A DNA stretch of 57,193 nt, from the NCBI RefSeq assembly GCF_003946465.1, contig NZ_RHOL01000018.1:1-57193 (forward strand). The letters run 5' to 3'. The notes under the pieces are model-generated. The model was not told the origin of the DNA. It was given only the letters and a program-made list of their open reading frames with translations, and did no database searches. This document shows positions 17,911 to 26,729 of the stretch, one piece after another; the first letter of the stretch is position 1; each line of letters opens with the position of its first letter. The position numbers and the translations under genes were made by a program. The DNA comes from Lacticaseibacillus hegangensis. GTDB lineage: Bacteria > Bacillota > Bacilli > Lactobacillales > Lactobacillaceae.

Positions 17911-20745
17911 TCAATCGGCCTCTGGGATTTCGTGAGCTGACGCAGACTGGGATTTGCCACCTTTGCCTGGACGCAGCGCCCAGTAGAGTTCCTTCAGGCC
18001 GGACAGGATGAAGGTTGGGACCGCCGGGAGGAAGATCACCGCCGCGTAGAGTTCGGTGGTCAAAGGTGCTGTGCCCATCACCTCGTTGAAAAACGGCATC
18101 AGGGTCACCAGCAGGGACGCGCTGGCGGCGAAGGCCACCGCCATCAGAAGGCGCGGGTTGTTGAAGGGGTTGCGGCGGAATAGGGTGCGGGTGCTGCGGG
18201 CGTCAAACACGTGCCACAGCTGGCCGAACACGAGGGTCAAGAAGGCCAGGGTTTGCGCCTGGGCGGCCGGCATGCCAGCCGCTGCGCCCCAGATGAAGGC
18301 GACGTAGACCAGGCCGCCCATCACGGTGCCGCGCAGGAAGATGCGGCCCAGCATGCCGGACAGGATGGATTGCTTGACGTTGCGCGGTGGGCGCTTCATG
18401 AGGTCAGCCTCTGGGACGTCGTAGCCCAGCGCAAAGCTCGGCAGGGCGTCGGAGACCATGTTCACCCACAGCACCATCAAGGCGGTCAGCGTCGGCGTGG
18501 TGGCTGCGACCTGACCGATCGGCTGGGTCATCAGGAGCACCCCGAACAGCAGGGCGAGAACCTCGGCGACGTTGGTGGTCAGCTCGTGGCGCATGAAGTT
18601 TTTGATGTTGGCAAAAATGGTGCGGCCGGCGCGCACACTGTTTTCAATGGTGGTGAACTGGTCGTCCAGCAGGATCAGGTCGGCGGCGTCTTTGGTCACC
18701 TCGGTGCCGTTGATCCCCATGGCAATGCCGATGTCGGCCGCGCGCAAAGCTGGCGCGTCGTTGATGCCATCGCCGGTCATTGCGACGGTTTCGCCCTGGC
18801 GCTGCAAGGCGTGCACGATGCGCTGCTTGTGCTCAGGGGAAACGCGCGCATACACGCGGATGTCCGGCGCCAGGCGGAACAGAGTGTCGTCGTCCATGGC
18901 GGCCAGCTGCTTGCCCTCGATGACGCGGGCGTTCGGGTCGGTGACAATGCCGAGTTTTAAGGCGATGGCGCGTGCGGTCACCGCGTGGTCGCCGGTGATC
19001 ATCACGACATTGATGCCGGCCTGGTGCAGCTCACGCACGCTCTGCCGCACTTCCGGGCGCGGCGGGTCGATGATGCCGGCGATGCCCAGCAGGGTCAGGT
19101 GCTGCTCAAGCTGCTCGGTGGTCCCGTGCATGGCGAGGTCCTCGTCAATGTCGCGCACGGCCACAGCCAGGGTGCGCAAGGCCTGTTCGGCAAAGCGGTT
19201 GACATGGGCCTCGACGGCAGCGCGGCCGGTCTCGATTGGCACCAGCTGGTTGTGGTCTTCGATCAGGTCGGTTTTGGCCAGCAGCACGTCGGGCGCGCCC
19301 TTGGTCAGCACCTGGTACTGGCCGCCGTCGTTGATCACCACGCTCATCATTTTGCGTTCGGAATCAAACGGCAGCTCGCGGATAATATCGATGTCCAGGG
19401 CCTGGTCCTTGTTGAGCACGGTGTCGCGATCGACGCCAGCCTTGTGCCCCATGACGATTAAGGCGACGTCGGTGGGGTTGCCATAGGGCTGGCTGCGGCC
19501 GTCCTCGTCCGCCTGGATTGCGGCGTCGTTGTTCAGCACGCTGGCGAGCATAAAGCGGGTAAAGCCCGGGGTGTTTTCTTCTTCATCGGGCAGGATCTCG
19601 CCGACGGGTTCGTAGCCGTCGCCTTCGACCACGTAGCTGGCCCCGTTGGCGTAAAAGCGGACCGCGGTCATTTGATTGCGCGTCAGCGTGCCGGTTTTAT
19701 CCGAGGCGATGTAGCTGGTGGCACCCAGCGTTTCCACTGAGTTCAGCGACTTGATCAGGCCGTTGTTCTTGGCCAGCATGGTCGCGCCGATGGTTAACAC
19801 GATCGACAGCACGGCCGGCAAGGCGTCGGGGATGGCGGCCACGGCCAAAGCGATGGCGGTCGAGAGGGACTCGGCAAGCACGGCAAACGAGAGCTGGCCA
19901 GTTTGCTGCACGGCTTTCACCATTTCGAGGATCAGGGTGAAGGCGACGATCACGATGGCGACGATCATCAGCTTCTTCGACAGCGCCGCGATGGTGCGCT
20001 CAATCGGAGTCTTTTTGGTTTCAACTTGGTTGAGCAGGGTCGCGATTTTCCCCAGCTCGGAGTCCATGCCGGTGGCCACCACGACGCCGAGGCCGTTGCC
20101 GTGGGTGACGGTGGCACCGGAGAAGCCCATGTTGGTGCGATCGCCGACCTGGGCGTCGCCTTCCAGGGCGTGGGTCTGCTTCTGCACCGGTTCGGCCTCG
20201 CCGGTCAGGTGGGCCTCGTTTGTTTGCAGTTCGGCCACGTGCAGCCAGCGCACGTCGGCCTCGATGAAGTCACCGGTCTTGACGCTGATGATGTCGCCGG
20301 GCACGAGCTGGCTGGCCGGCACGGTTTCCCACTCGCCGTCGCGCAGGACTTTGGCGTGGTGGTCGGCCATCACCTTCAGCGCATCCAGCGACTTCTGCGC
20401 GCTTTTTGCCTGCCAGAACGAGAGGCCGGCGTTGATAAAGATCAACAGCAGGATCGCAATGCTTTCGTACACCGCCGCCATGCCGTGAGCCGGGTCATCG
20501 CGCACGAAAAAGTCGTAGCCGGCGCTGGCCCAGGCGAGCCCGACCGCAATGAACAAAATGATGACCAGCGGTTCCTTGAGGCTGAGCAGGAACTGCTTCC
20601 AGGCTGGCACTTGCTTGGCCTGCGCGAGTGCGTTTGGCCCATGCTCGCTCAGGCGCCGGTCGGCTTCCTGTTGGCTGAGCCCGGCGCTGCGACTGGTGTG
20701 CAGGCGCGAAAGGACGTCTGCTTTGTGTTCGTTGTGGGGGTTCAT
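17911..20745 (-). CDS. P2-type cation-transporting P-type ATPase (Ca2+-ATPase-like)
   Basis: ATP-driven cation pump of 944 residues in the membrane. It has the actuator motif TGEAEPV (181-187), the phosphorylation motif DKTGT (349-353), KGAPDVLL in the nucleotide domain and TGDGINDAPAL, plus about ten helices with the C-terminal six-helix block. The N-terminal region resembles PMR1/SERCA-type pumps. The helix-4 ion-binding motif reads IPDALPA where Ca2+ pumps usually have PEGLP, so the ion is uncertain (Ca2+, Mn2+ or another). The start is ATG 20745, seven bases after AAGGAGG. The leader contains a hairpin (GCTTTC/GAAAGC near 20785-20810). Confidence 0.92.
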   Translation of the reverse strand: MNPHNEHKADVLSRLHTSRSAGLSQQEADRRLSEHGPNALAQAKQVPAWKQFLLSLKEPLVIILFIAVGLAWASAGYDFFVRDDPAHGMAAVYESIAILLLIFINAGLSFWQAKSAQKSLDALKVMADHHAKVLRDGEWETVPASQLVPGDIISVKTGDFIEADVRWLHVAELQTNEAHLTGEAEPVQKQTHALEGDAQVGDRTNMGFSGATVTHGNGLGVVVATGMDSELGKIATLLNQVETKKTPIERTIAALSKKLMIVAIVIVAFTLILEMVKAVQQTGQLSFAVLAESLSTAIALAVAAIPDALPAVLSIVLTIGATMLAKNNGLIKSLNSVETLGATSYIASDKTGTLTRNQMTAVRFYANGASYVVEGDGYEPVGEILPDEEENTPGFTRFMLASVLNNDAAIQADEDGRSQPYGNPTDVALIVMGHKAGVDRDTVLNKDQALDIDIIRELPFDSERKMMSVVINDGGQYQVLTKGAPDVLLAKTDLIEDHNQLVPIETGRAAVEAHVNRFAEQALRTLAVAVRDIDEDLAMHGTTEQLEQHLTLLGIAGIIDPPRPEVRQSVRELHQAGINVVMITGDHAVTARAIALKLGIVTDPNARVIEGKQLAAMDDDTLFRLAPDIRVYARVSPEHKQRIVHALQRQGETVAMTGDGINDAPALRAADIGIAMGINGTEVTKDAADLILLDDQFTTIENSVRAGRTIFANIKNFMRHELTTNVAEVLALLFGVLLMTQPIGQVAATTPTLTALMVLWVNMVSDALPSFALGYDVPEADLMKRPPRNVKQSILSGMLGRIFLRGTVMGGLVYVAFIWGAAAGMPAAQAQTLAFLTLVFGQLWHVFDARSTRTLFRRNPFNNPRLLMAVAFAASASLLVTLMPFFNEVMGTAPLTTELYAAVIFLPAVPTFILSGLKELYWALRPGKGGKSQSASAHEIPEAD

Positions 20746-20921
20746 TTTCTTCCTCCTTAAAAGACAAAAGGGCACAGCGTACAAGCGGCTTTCCTCCCCG
20801 AGAAAGCGAACTTGAGCGCAGCGCCCAACCGAATGTCTAACATTGATTAAGTATAGCTTACCGAATCGATAATTATCCTGTCAAGTTTACCGGCTTAACC
20901 ATAGCGGAAAGAAAGCGTTTG

Positions 20922-20974
20922 TATAATCGCCCGGATTCTTCTAAAATAAACTTGTGACTGCATTCACGTAGTCA
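20922..20974 (+). promoter_or_regulatory. pyk promoter -10 and downstream inverted repeat
   Basis: TATAAT at 20922-20927 is a consensus -10 with no good -35. AGAAAGCGTTTGT just upstream and overlapping is a weak catabolite-responsive-element match (three mismatches). TGACT (20955-20959) and AGTCA (20970-20974) form an inverted repeat around the expected transcript start that could be an operator. The rest of 20746-21009 holds the ATPase leader and shows no gene. Confidence 0.45.
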
Positions 20975-21009
20975 AATTAGCAGGGCAATCAAAAGTATGG
21001 AGGACAAAC

Positions 21010-22455
21010 ATGCGTAAGACAAAAATCGTGTCGACTCTGGGGCCGGCATCTAATGACCTGGAGACCATCGTCGCGTTGATCCACGCCGGCGCCAACGTGT
21101 TCCGGTTCAATTTTTCCCATGGGGATCACCCCGAGCAGCTGGGCCGGATGAATCTGGTCAAACAGGCGATGAAGGAAACCGGCATCAAGGTGGGGCTGAT
21201 GCTCGATACCAAGGGCGCCGAGATCCGCACCGGCGAAAACGTTGACGATGCCGTGTTCCACTACGACACTGGCGACAAGATCATCCTGACGATGAACACG
21301 GGCATCCAAAACGTCAAGGACCGCATTGACGTGACCTACGCCGGGCTGTTTGACGACGTGGAAGTCGGCGGCCAAATCCTGTTTGACGATGGCCTGCTGG
21401 GCACGACCATTTTGTCCAAAGACGCCAAGAAACGCGAGCTGACGCTGGGCGTGCAAAACCCGGCGGAACTCGGCAGCAAGAAGGGCGTCAATGCCCCTGG
21501 CGTGTCCCTGAAGCTGAAGGGCCTGACCGACAAGGATCGCGACGACATCAAGTTTGGCGTCGAGCAGGGCATTCACTTCATCGCGGCCAGCTTTGTCCGC
21601 AAGCCAAGTGACGTGCAGGACCTGCGCGACCTGCTGGAGGAAGTTGGCGGCCAGGACGTGCTGATCATCCCGAAGATCGAGTCGCAGGAAGGCATCAACA
21701 ACGCCGATGAGATCATCCGCCTGGCCGACGGCGTCATGGTGGCCCGCGGCGACATGGGTGTGGAAATTCCTTACGAGGAAGTCCCGGCCGTTGAGCAGGA
21801 GCTGATCCACAAGGCCAACCTGATCGGCAAGCCGGTCATCACCGCGACGCAGATGCTGGATTCGATGCAGGAGAACCCGCGGCCGACCCGCGCCGAAGTG
21901 ACTGACGTCGCGTTTGCGGTGCTGCAAGGCACCGACGCGACGATGCTGTCCGGCGAGTCCGCTAACGGCGATTACCCAGTCGAATCCGTGCACACCATGG
22001 CCGTGATCGACGAACGCGCCGATAAAATGCGCCCGCTGCACAGCCCAGTGCTGAACGAGCTGAAGCAAAGCGGCTCCATCACCACAACGACGGCGATTGC
22101 CGCGGTGACCGCCGCCGAGCGCGTGTCCGCCAAGGCCATCATCACGCTGACCTCCAGCGGCTACACGGCCCGGCAGATCAGCCGGTTGAAGCCAGCCGCC
22201 CCAATTATCGCGCTGACTTACACGGAACGCACTGCGTCGCAGCTGCTGCTGTCATGGGGTGTGACCCCGATGGTGCTGCCGAAGGGTGACGCCTATGAAG
22301 ACCTGATTGCCCAGGCGGAGCAGCGTCTGATCAAAGAAGGGGTGGTGGCTGCAGGTGACGTGATTGTCATTGTGGTCGGCCTGCCCTTATATCAGGCGGG
22401 TTCAACTAATAACGTGCTGATTTCGCGGGTCAACGAGGACGCCGCAAAAGATTAG
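21010..22455 (+). CDS. pyk: Pyruvate kinase, short form
   Basis: Converts phosphoenolpyruvate and ADP to pyruvate and ATP in glycolysis. The 481-residue protein begins MRKTKIVSTLGPAS and has NFSHGDH, LDTKGAEIRTG, IIPKIESQEGI (catalytic Lys), VARGDMGVEIPYEEVP and TRAEVTDVA. It ends after the allosteric C-domain. Lactobacillales usually carry a form near 590 residues with an extra PEP-utiliser-like C-terminal domain, next to pfkA. This one lacks that domain and stands alone, so it may be a second paralogue. ATG start follows TATGGAGG. Confidence 0.95.
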   Translation: MRKTKIVSTLGPASNDLETIVALIHAGANVFRFNFSHGDHPEQLGRMNLVKQAMKETGIKVGLMLDTKGAEIRTGENVDDAVFHYDTGDKIILTMNTGIQNVKDRIDVTYAGLFDDVEVGGQILFDDGLLGTTILSKDAKKRELTLGVQNPAELGSKKGVNAPGVSLKLKGLTDKDRDDIKFGVEQGIHFIAASFVRKPSDVQDLRDLLEEVGGQDVLIIPKIESQEGINNADEIIRLADGVMVARGDMGVEIPYEEVPAVEQELIHKANLIGKPVITATQMLDSMQENPRPTRAEVTDVAFAVLQGTDATMLSGESANGDYPVESVHTMAVIDERADKMRPLHSPVLNELKQSGSITTTTAIAAVTAAERVSAKAIITLTSSGYTARQISRLKPAAPIIALTYTERTASQLLLSWGVTPMVLPKGDAYEDLIAQAEQRLIKEGVVAAGDVIVIVVGLPLYQAGSTNNVLISRVNEDAAKD

Positions 22456-22476
22456 CAAACCCGAACAAGAGAGAGA

Positions 22477-22505
22477 AGTCGACGCAGGTCGGCTTTTCTT
22501 TTTGT
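22477..22505 (+). terminator. pyk terminator
   Basis: AGTCGAC pairs with GTCGGCT (one G-U) and is followed by TTTTCTTTTT. Confidence 0.85.
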
Positions 22506-22551
22506 CTAAAAATGGATAAAACACGAACATTAAATTAGTCAGGCTGCACTA

Positions 22552-22580
22552 TTTACAATTTTAACCGAATATTCTATGAT
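22552..22580 (+). promoter_or_regulatory. Sigma-70-type promoter of the purine permease gene
   Basis: TTTACA, 17-base spacer, TATGAT. Two PurBox-like half sites (CACGAACATT near 22521 and CCGAATATT near 22565) lie close by, but spacing and orientation are not those of a classical PurR site. No purine riboswitch core was found in 22456-22626. Confidence 0.65.
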
Positions 22581-22626
22581 GGATGGCGTGCTGATTTGAA
22601 AATTTCAGAAAGCAGGCAATTATTTC

Positions 22627-23940
22627 ATGAAACAGAAGCTCCTTGATTACTTTGAAGTCGAAAAACTTGGTAGTACGGTGCGCCGCGAAATTTTGGCGGG
22701 GTTCACCACGTTCATTTCAATGGCCTACATTCTGTTCGTCAATCCGTCTGTGCTCGGGGCGGCTGGCATGGACAAAGGGGCCGTCTTCACGGCGACCGCC
22801 TTAGCCAGTGCGCTGGGCTGTATCCTGATGGGGGCGCTGGCCCGCTATCCGATCGCGACCGCACCAGCGCTGGGGATTAACGCCTTCTTCGCTTATTCAG
22901 TCGTCATCGGCATGAAAATTCCTTGGCAAACGGCGCTGGCCGGCGTGTTCGTTGCCAGCCTTATTTTTATTTTGATCACGATTTTCAAGCTGCGGGAAAT
23001 GATCATCGACGCGATCCCGGCCGACTTGAAGTACGCGATTTCCGGCGGCATCGGGCTGTTCATCGCCTTTCTTGGCCTGAGCAACGGGAAGCTGATTACT
23101 GCTAACAAATCCACCATTGTCGGCCTGGGGTCGCTTGAGAACCCGCTGGTGTGGCTGACGATTTTTGGCCTCATCGTGACTGCGATTCTGATGGTTAAAA
23201 AAGTCCCAGGCGGGATTTTCATCGGGATGGTGTTGACCATCATCCTTGGTCTCGTCACCGGTCAAATCAAGGCACCGAGCCGGCTGATTTCCTTGGCGCC
23301 CAGTCTGAAACCGACATTCGGCGTGGCCATCATGCATGTCGGCGACATTAATACGTTGCAACTGGCAGTCGTGGTCCTCACCTTCCTGCTGGTCACGTTC
23401 TTTGATACAGCGGGCACATTGGTCGGTCTGGCCAATCAGGCGGGCTTTATGAAGGATAATAAAATGCCGCGGGTCGGCAAGGCGCTGGCCTCAGATTCCA
23501 CCGCCATGCTGGTCGGATCGGTGCTGGGTACCAGTCCTGTTGGGGCCTATGTTGAATCCTCAGCCGGCATCGCAGTTGGCGGCCGCACCGGGATCACCGC
23601 CATCACCACCGGCGTGATGTTCCTCGTCGGTATGATCTTTTCACCGCTGTTGTCAGTCGTGACTGACCAAGTCACCGCCCCGGCACTCATCATTGTCGGC
23701 GTGCTGATGGCGCAGTCATTAAAGAATATCAACTGGTCGAAGCTGGAAATCGCCATTCCGTCGTTTCTGATCATGATCGGTATGCCGCTGACTTACAGCA
23801 TTTCCGACGGCATTGCGCTGGGCTTTATCATGTACCCGATCACGATGATTGCGGCGCACCGCGGCAAGGAAGTATCCCCAATCATGTACGGCCTGTTCTT
23901 CGTCTTCATTGGGTTCATGTGGATTCTGAACGTCGGGTGA
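22627..23940 (+). CDS. NCS2 family purine permease (guanine/hypoxanthine, PbuG/AzgA type)
   Basis: Proton-coupled nucleobase importer of 437 residues with about 12-14 membrane helices. N-terminal features are REILAGFTTFISMAYILFVNPSVLG and GALARYPIATAPALGINAFF. LVTFFDTAGTLVGLANQAG and SPVGAYVESSAGIAVGGRTG are typical of the AzgA/PbuG subgroup, which carries hypoxanthine, guanine or adenine. It has its own promoter and terminator and is monocistronic. Guanine versus adenine preference cannot be told from the sequence. Confidence 0.93.
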   Translation: MKQKLLDYFEVEKLGSTVRREILAGFTTFISMAYILFVNPSVLGAAGMDKGAVFTATALASALGCILMGALARYPIATAPALGINAFFAYSVVIGMKIPWQTALAGVFVASLIFILITIFKLREMIIDAIPADLKYAISGGIGLFIAFLGLSNGKLITANKSTIVGLGSLENPLVWLTIFGLIVTAILMVKKVPGGIFIGMVLTIILGLVTGQIKAPSRLISLAPSLKPTFGVAIMHVGDINTLQLAVVVLTFLLVTFFDTAGTLVGLANQAGFMKDNKMPRVGKALASDSTAMLVGSVLGTSPVGAYVESSAGIAVGGRTGITAITTGVMFLVGMIFSPLLSVVTDQVTAPALIIVGVLMAQSLKNINWSKLEIAIPSFLIMIGMPLTYSISDGIALGFIMYPITMIAAHRGKEVSPIMYGLFFVFIGFMWILNVG

Positions 23941-23964
23941 CTGTTTTTTAAATTGAAAAATTGT

Positions 23965-23999
23965 GGCAGTGTCGACCGTTTTGTTCGCACTGCCTTTTT
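23965..23999 (+). terminator. Terminator of the purine permease gene
   Basis: GGCAGTG and CACTGCC arms followed by TTTTT, between convergent genes. Confidence 0.85.
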
Positions 24000-24007
24000 G
24001 GTGTCGG

Positions 24008-24619
24008 CTAAAAGTGGGTGCTGCGCGTCTGTTGCTGCGGTGGTGCACTGGCGGCCACGCCGACAATGCCCAGGCCAGTCAGGACTTGGGCGAACTCGGC
24101 CAGCTGGCAGGCTAAGGTTGGCACGGCCTGACTGTCAAGCTGGTTGATGAGCGCCGTGATGAAACTGTAGGTCAAAACGGCCAAGTGTTGCGCGATGGCC
24201 GGCAGATGCGCCAGCTTAACGCCGCGCCGGCCGAGGTCGTGCTGATAAAGGGCGGCGATGTGCTGGATCGCCACGCGCGTGAAGCTGACCTCAGCCGTGT
24301 CTATTTTGCTCAGCAGCCGCGCGTGGCAGAGCAGCGCTGGGTCCTCACCGCCAGGGGCGCCAGGGGCGACCATTGCGGGCAGATGACACTGCGCCAAAAA
24401 CAGGGCCGTCAGCTGCGTGGTCGTGGCCTGAATCAGCGCACTGGCCAACGCAAACTTGTCCTGATAGTGATTGTAAAAGGTGGTTTGCCCGATTTCCGCC
24501 CGGCTGGCCAGCTGGCGCACGCTGATGTTGTCGAAGGACTCCTCTCGCAGCAGCGCATAAAAGGCGGTCGTAATGGCTCGCCGTGTTTTGCGGACTCTCA
24601 GATCATTTGGATTTAACAC
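24008..24619 (-). CDS. TetR/AcrR family transcriptional regulator
   Basis: A 203-residue DNA-binding repressor. Residues 10-57 form the TetR helix-turn-helix (TRRAITTAFYALL, then SVRQLASRAEIGQTTFYNHYQDKFAL). The remaining two-thirds are a helical ligand or dimer domain with no recognisable specificity. The start is GTG 24619 after GAGGAG. It is transcribed away from the WxL cluster, and an inverted repeat lies in the shared upstream region (24818-24843), but a regulatory link is only a guess. Confidence 0.9.
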   Translation of the reverse strand: MLNPNDLRVRKTRRAITTAFYALLREESFDNISVRQLASRAEIGQTTFYNHYQDKFALASALIQATTTQLTALFLAQCHLPAMVAPGAPGGEDPALLCHARLLSKIDTAEVSFTRVAIQHIAALYQHDLGRRGVKLAHLPAIAQHLAVLTYSFITALINQLDSQAVPTLACQLAEFAQVLTGLGIVGVAASAPPQQQTRSTHF

Positions 24620-24670
24620 ATTATCTTCTCCTCACACAGACAATTCGGCTCTGGCGAAGTGAAATAGGCT

Positions 24671-24699
24671 CCGACTGCATTGTAGTCGGGTCTCTTTTT
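24671..24699 (+). terminator. Unassigned plus-strand hairpin with U-tract
   Basis: CCGACT and AGTCGG arms followed by TCTCTTTTT. No plus-strand gene ends just before it, so it may end an antisense or small RNA, or act as a leader attenuator upstream of the WxL genes. Confidence 0.5.
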
Positions 24700-24817
24700 G
24701 CTATACAAGCATTTGCACCCGGGTTGTGGGCACTCAAGGCGCGCTTGCCCCGAAATGGTCAGTTTGGCTCAAGCCGCCACCAACTCCCGGCGGGGTGCGC
24801 TTATACTACCGATGTTT

Positions 24818-24843
24818 AGAGTATTGAAAATGGCGAATACTCT
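24818..24843. promoter_or_regulatory. Inverted repeat upstream of the WxL cluster (candidate operator)
   Basis: AGAGTATT (24818-24825) and AATACTCT (24836-24843) form a perfect 8-base inverted repeat with a 10-base spacer. It sits about 55 bases before the first WxL gene. TATACT at 24802-24807 may be a -10. Confidence 0.45.
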
Positions 24844-24897
24844 GACGGTGTGTGTTGACCAATTATTGAGTGATGTTAATTAGGGAGGGTAATCAGA

Positions 24898-25620
24898 ATG
24901 AAGAAGACATTATTTGTGACGGCCGCGGTTGTGGCCATGACCGCGGCTGGGGCGTTGGTTGGGGCGCAAACAGTTTTCGCCGCCGATGCAGTAGGGAAAT
25001 CGAATGCTGAATTTAATGTGGTTGCTGGTAACGGGGGAACTGACGGTGGGGACACTGGGGATGATAAGGATTTGATCCTCAACCAGATCCCGGATCTTCG
25101 TTTTACACTAAACGGCAGCGATCCTACTGTTGGCAACCTCATGAACGGTAGCATCTTGAGTTATACAGATGGTGCGGTGAAGAAGCAGATTGATCCGGTG
25201 GATAAGGCGGAAAATCAAATTGGTGCCATCAAGATTCTGGACTACCGCGGCACCAACGCTGGGTGGAATTTATCAGCCACCATGGCTTCCCCATCAAATG
25301 GCTCAAGTACACTGACCGGGACACTTCACATCAATGCCCCCGTTACAACATTTAGTAATGTTAATGTCCCTGATAATGGGAAAGTGCTTACGGCTGATTT
25401 GACTGCCGATGGTAAGGAGTCCGCTATGGTTTGGAATGCCAATGCTGGGACCCCTGCTACAGGAGATACTGAGGCGACTCCAGGAGAAGGCACCGGTGTC
25501 AATTTGGCAACCGTTGATGGTAAAACAACTTTTAAAACCGACGCAAATGCCAATGCGACCAAGGGCCAGTATGATGCCACTATTACCTGGACGTTGGCTG
25601 GCACACCTGCGATCAAGTAA
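24898..25620 (+). CDS. WxL domain surface protein
   Basis: A 240-residue secreted protein with a signal peptide (about 1-29, ending VFAADA) and a WxL domain covering almost all of the mature chain. The first WxL motif is in AGWNLSATM, and the C-terminal one in YDATITWTLAGTPAIK. WxL domains bind peptidoglycan without covalent attachment. It heads a cluster with a DUF916 protein, an LPxTG protein and a second WxL protein, the usual WxL complex. The ribosome-binding site is AGGGAGGG. A Gly/Asp-rich linker after the signal peptide could bind cations. Confidence 0.93.
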   Translation: MKKTLFVTAAVVAMTAAGALVGAQTVFAADAVGKSNAEFNVVAGNGGTDGGDTGDDKDLILNQIPDLRFTLNGSDPTVGNLMNGSILSYTDGAVKKQIDPVDKAENQIGAIKILDYRGTNAGWNLSATMASPSNGSSTLTGTLHINAPVTTFSNVNVPDNGKVLTADLTADGKESAMVWNANAGTPATGDTEATPGEGTGVNLATVDGKTTFKTDANANATKGQYDATITWTLAGTPAIK

Positions 25621-25641
25621 TCTCTGCGGGTGACACCTTGA

Positions 25642-25668
25642 CGGCCAAGGACTTACCTTGGTCGTTTT
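25642..25668 (+). terminator. Partial terminator within the WxL cluster
   Basis: CGGCCAAGG pairs with CCTTGGTCG, followed by TTTT. It probably raises the level of the first WxL transcript relative to the following genes. Confidence 0.6.
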
Positions 25669-25691
25669 GCTTATAGATTGGGGGAACAGGC

Positions 25692-26729
25692 GTGAAGGTG
25701 CGGAAATGGTTAATGGGTGCGATCCTGATCGCCGGCAGTTTTTGGCTGCAAACCGGGCACGTGGTTCAGGCGGAAGGGGCCAGTTTTTCAGTGGCACCGC
25801 AGATTCCGGAGAATCAGCGCTCAGCAGTCTCGAATTACTATGATCTGGTGGTGAAGCCAGGGGCGACGCAGAACCTATCGCTTTCGGTTACCAACCGGAC
25901 GGCGGAAGTGCGGCACGTGCGCCTGAGTGTGACCGACGCATGGTCGCAGTCGAACGGGCAGGTCAGTTATGGCCCAGGTGCGCCGGCAGACGACTCGGCC
26001 GAGTATCGCCTGACCGAGTTGGCCCCGCCGCCGATGACGCTGACCCTGGCGCCCAAGGAAGTCAAAAATGTCACGGTCCCGCTCAAGATTCCGGAAGCCG
26101 GGTTCAGCGGTGCGCTGCTGGGCGCGCTGTACCTGGTGGATAATGAGCGCTCGGGCGGCGAAGATAGCGGCGGCGTGGCCATCAAAAACCGGTTCGCAAC
26201 GGTCGTCGGGGTGCAGCTGCAAACCTCGACTGGCGCGATCAACAGTATCGTGCCGCATTTGAAACTGTTGAGGGTCGGGGCCGGTGTGCATGACAACCAG
26301 CCGTGCGTCCTTGCGACACTACAAAACGACCGGCCCACGTATTGGGGCAAAATGCACCTGAAGGCGACGGTCACCAAGCGCGATCAAAAGGCCGTCGTGA
26401 TGCAGCGCGAGGCGGCTAATTACGCGGTCGCGCCGAACTCCCACTTTAATTTTGCGGTGACCAATCAGCAGGCGCTGGACCCCGGCGACTACACCCTGAA
26501 TCTGGCGGTGACCGGGCCGCATGGGCAGTGGCAGTTTCGCCGTAATTTTTCCATTCTGGTTGGTGAAGCGGAGAGCATCAACAAAGAGGTCGGCCTCAAG
26601 CGGCGATTCGTCATGCCGTGGTGGGGTTGGGCGCTGATCGGACTCGCGCTTTTGTTAGTGGTCGCGGCGTGCTGGTGGGTGCTGCACCGGCCGAGCAAGT
26701 CGCTGCTTCGCGAAAGGAGGGAGGCATGA
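25692..26729 (+). CDS. DUF916/DUF3324 (WxLIP-type) membrane-anchored surface protein
   Basis: A 345-residue protein with signal peptide (1-27), an extracellular DUF916 domain (about 35-150, NYYDLVVKPGATQNLSLSVTN), a DUF3324 domain (about 155-300) and one C-terminal helix (about 312-333) with a basic tail. Such proteins bind WxL proteins and peptidoglycan and tie the complex to the membrane. Start is GTG 25692 after GGGGGAACAGGC. Its stop overlaps the next start as ATGATG, showing tight coupling. Confidence 0.92.
   Translation: MKVRKWLMGAILIAGSFWLQTGHVVQAEGASFSVAPQIPENQRSAVSNYYDLVVKPGATQNLSLSVTNRTAEVRHVRLSVTDAWSQSNGQVSYGPGAPADDSAEYRLTELAPPPMTLTLAPKEVKNVTVPLKIPEAGFSGALLGALYLVDNERSGGEDSGGVAIKNRFATVVGVQLQTSTGAINSIVPHLKLLRVGAGVHDNQPCVLATLQNDRPTYWGKMHLKATVTKRDQKAVVMQREAANYAVAPNSHFNFAVTNQQALDPGDYTLNLAVTGPHGQWQFRRNFSILVGEAESINKEVGLKRRFVMPWWGWALIGLALLLVVAACWWVLHRPSKSLLRERREA

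Noticed and set aside
18572-20760. Long plus-strand open frames opposite the P-type ATPase gene
   Set aside because: They mirror the ATPase codons, lack start signals and resemble no protein.
20746-20880. yybP-ykoY (Mn2+) riboswitch upstream of the P-type ATPase gene
   Set aside because: The leader has GGGGAGGA and a hairpin, but the other conserved loop and the overall three-way layout were not found.
22456-22626. Purine riboswitch upstream of the purine permease gene
   Set aside because: The conserved loop sequences of the purine aptamer are absent.
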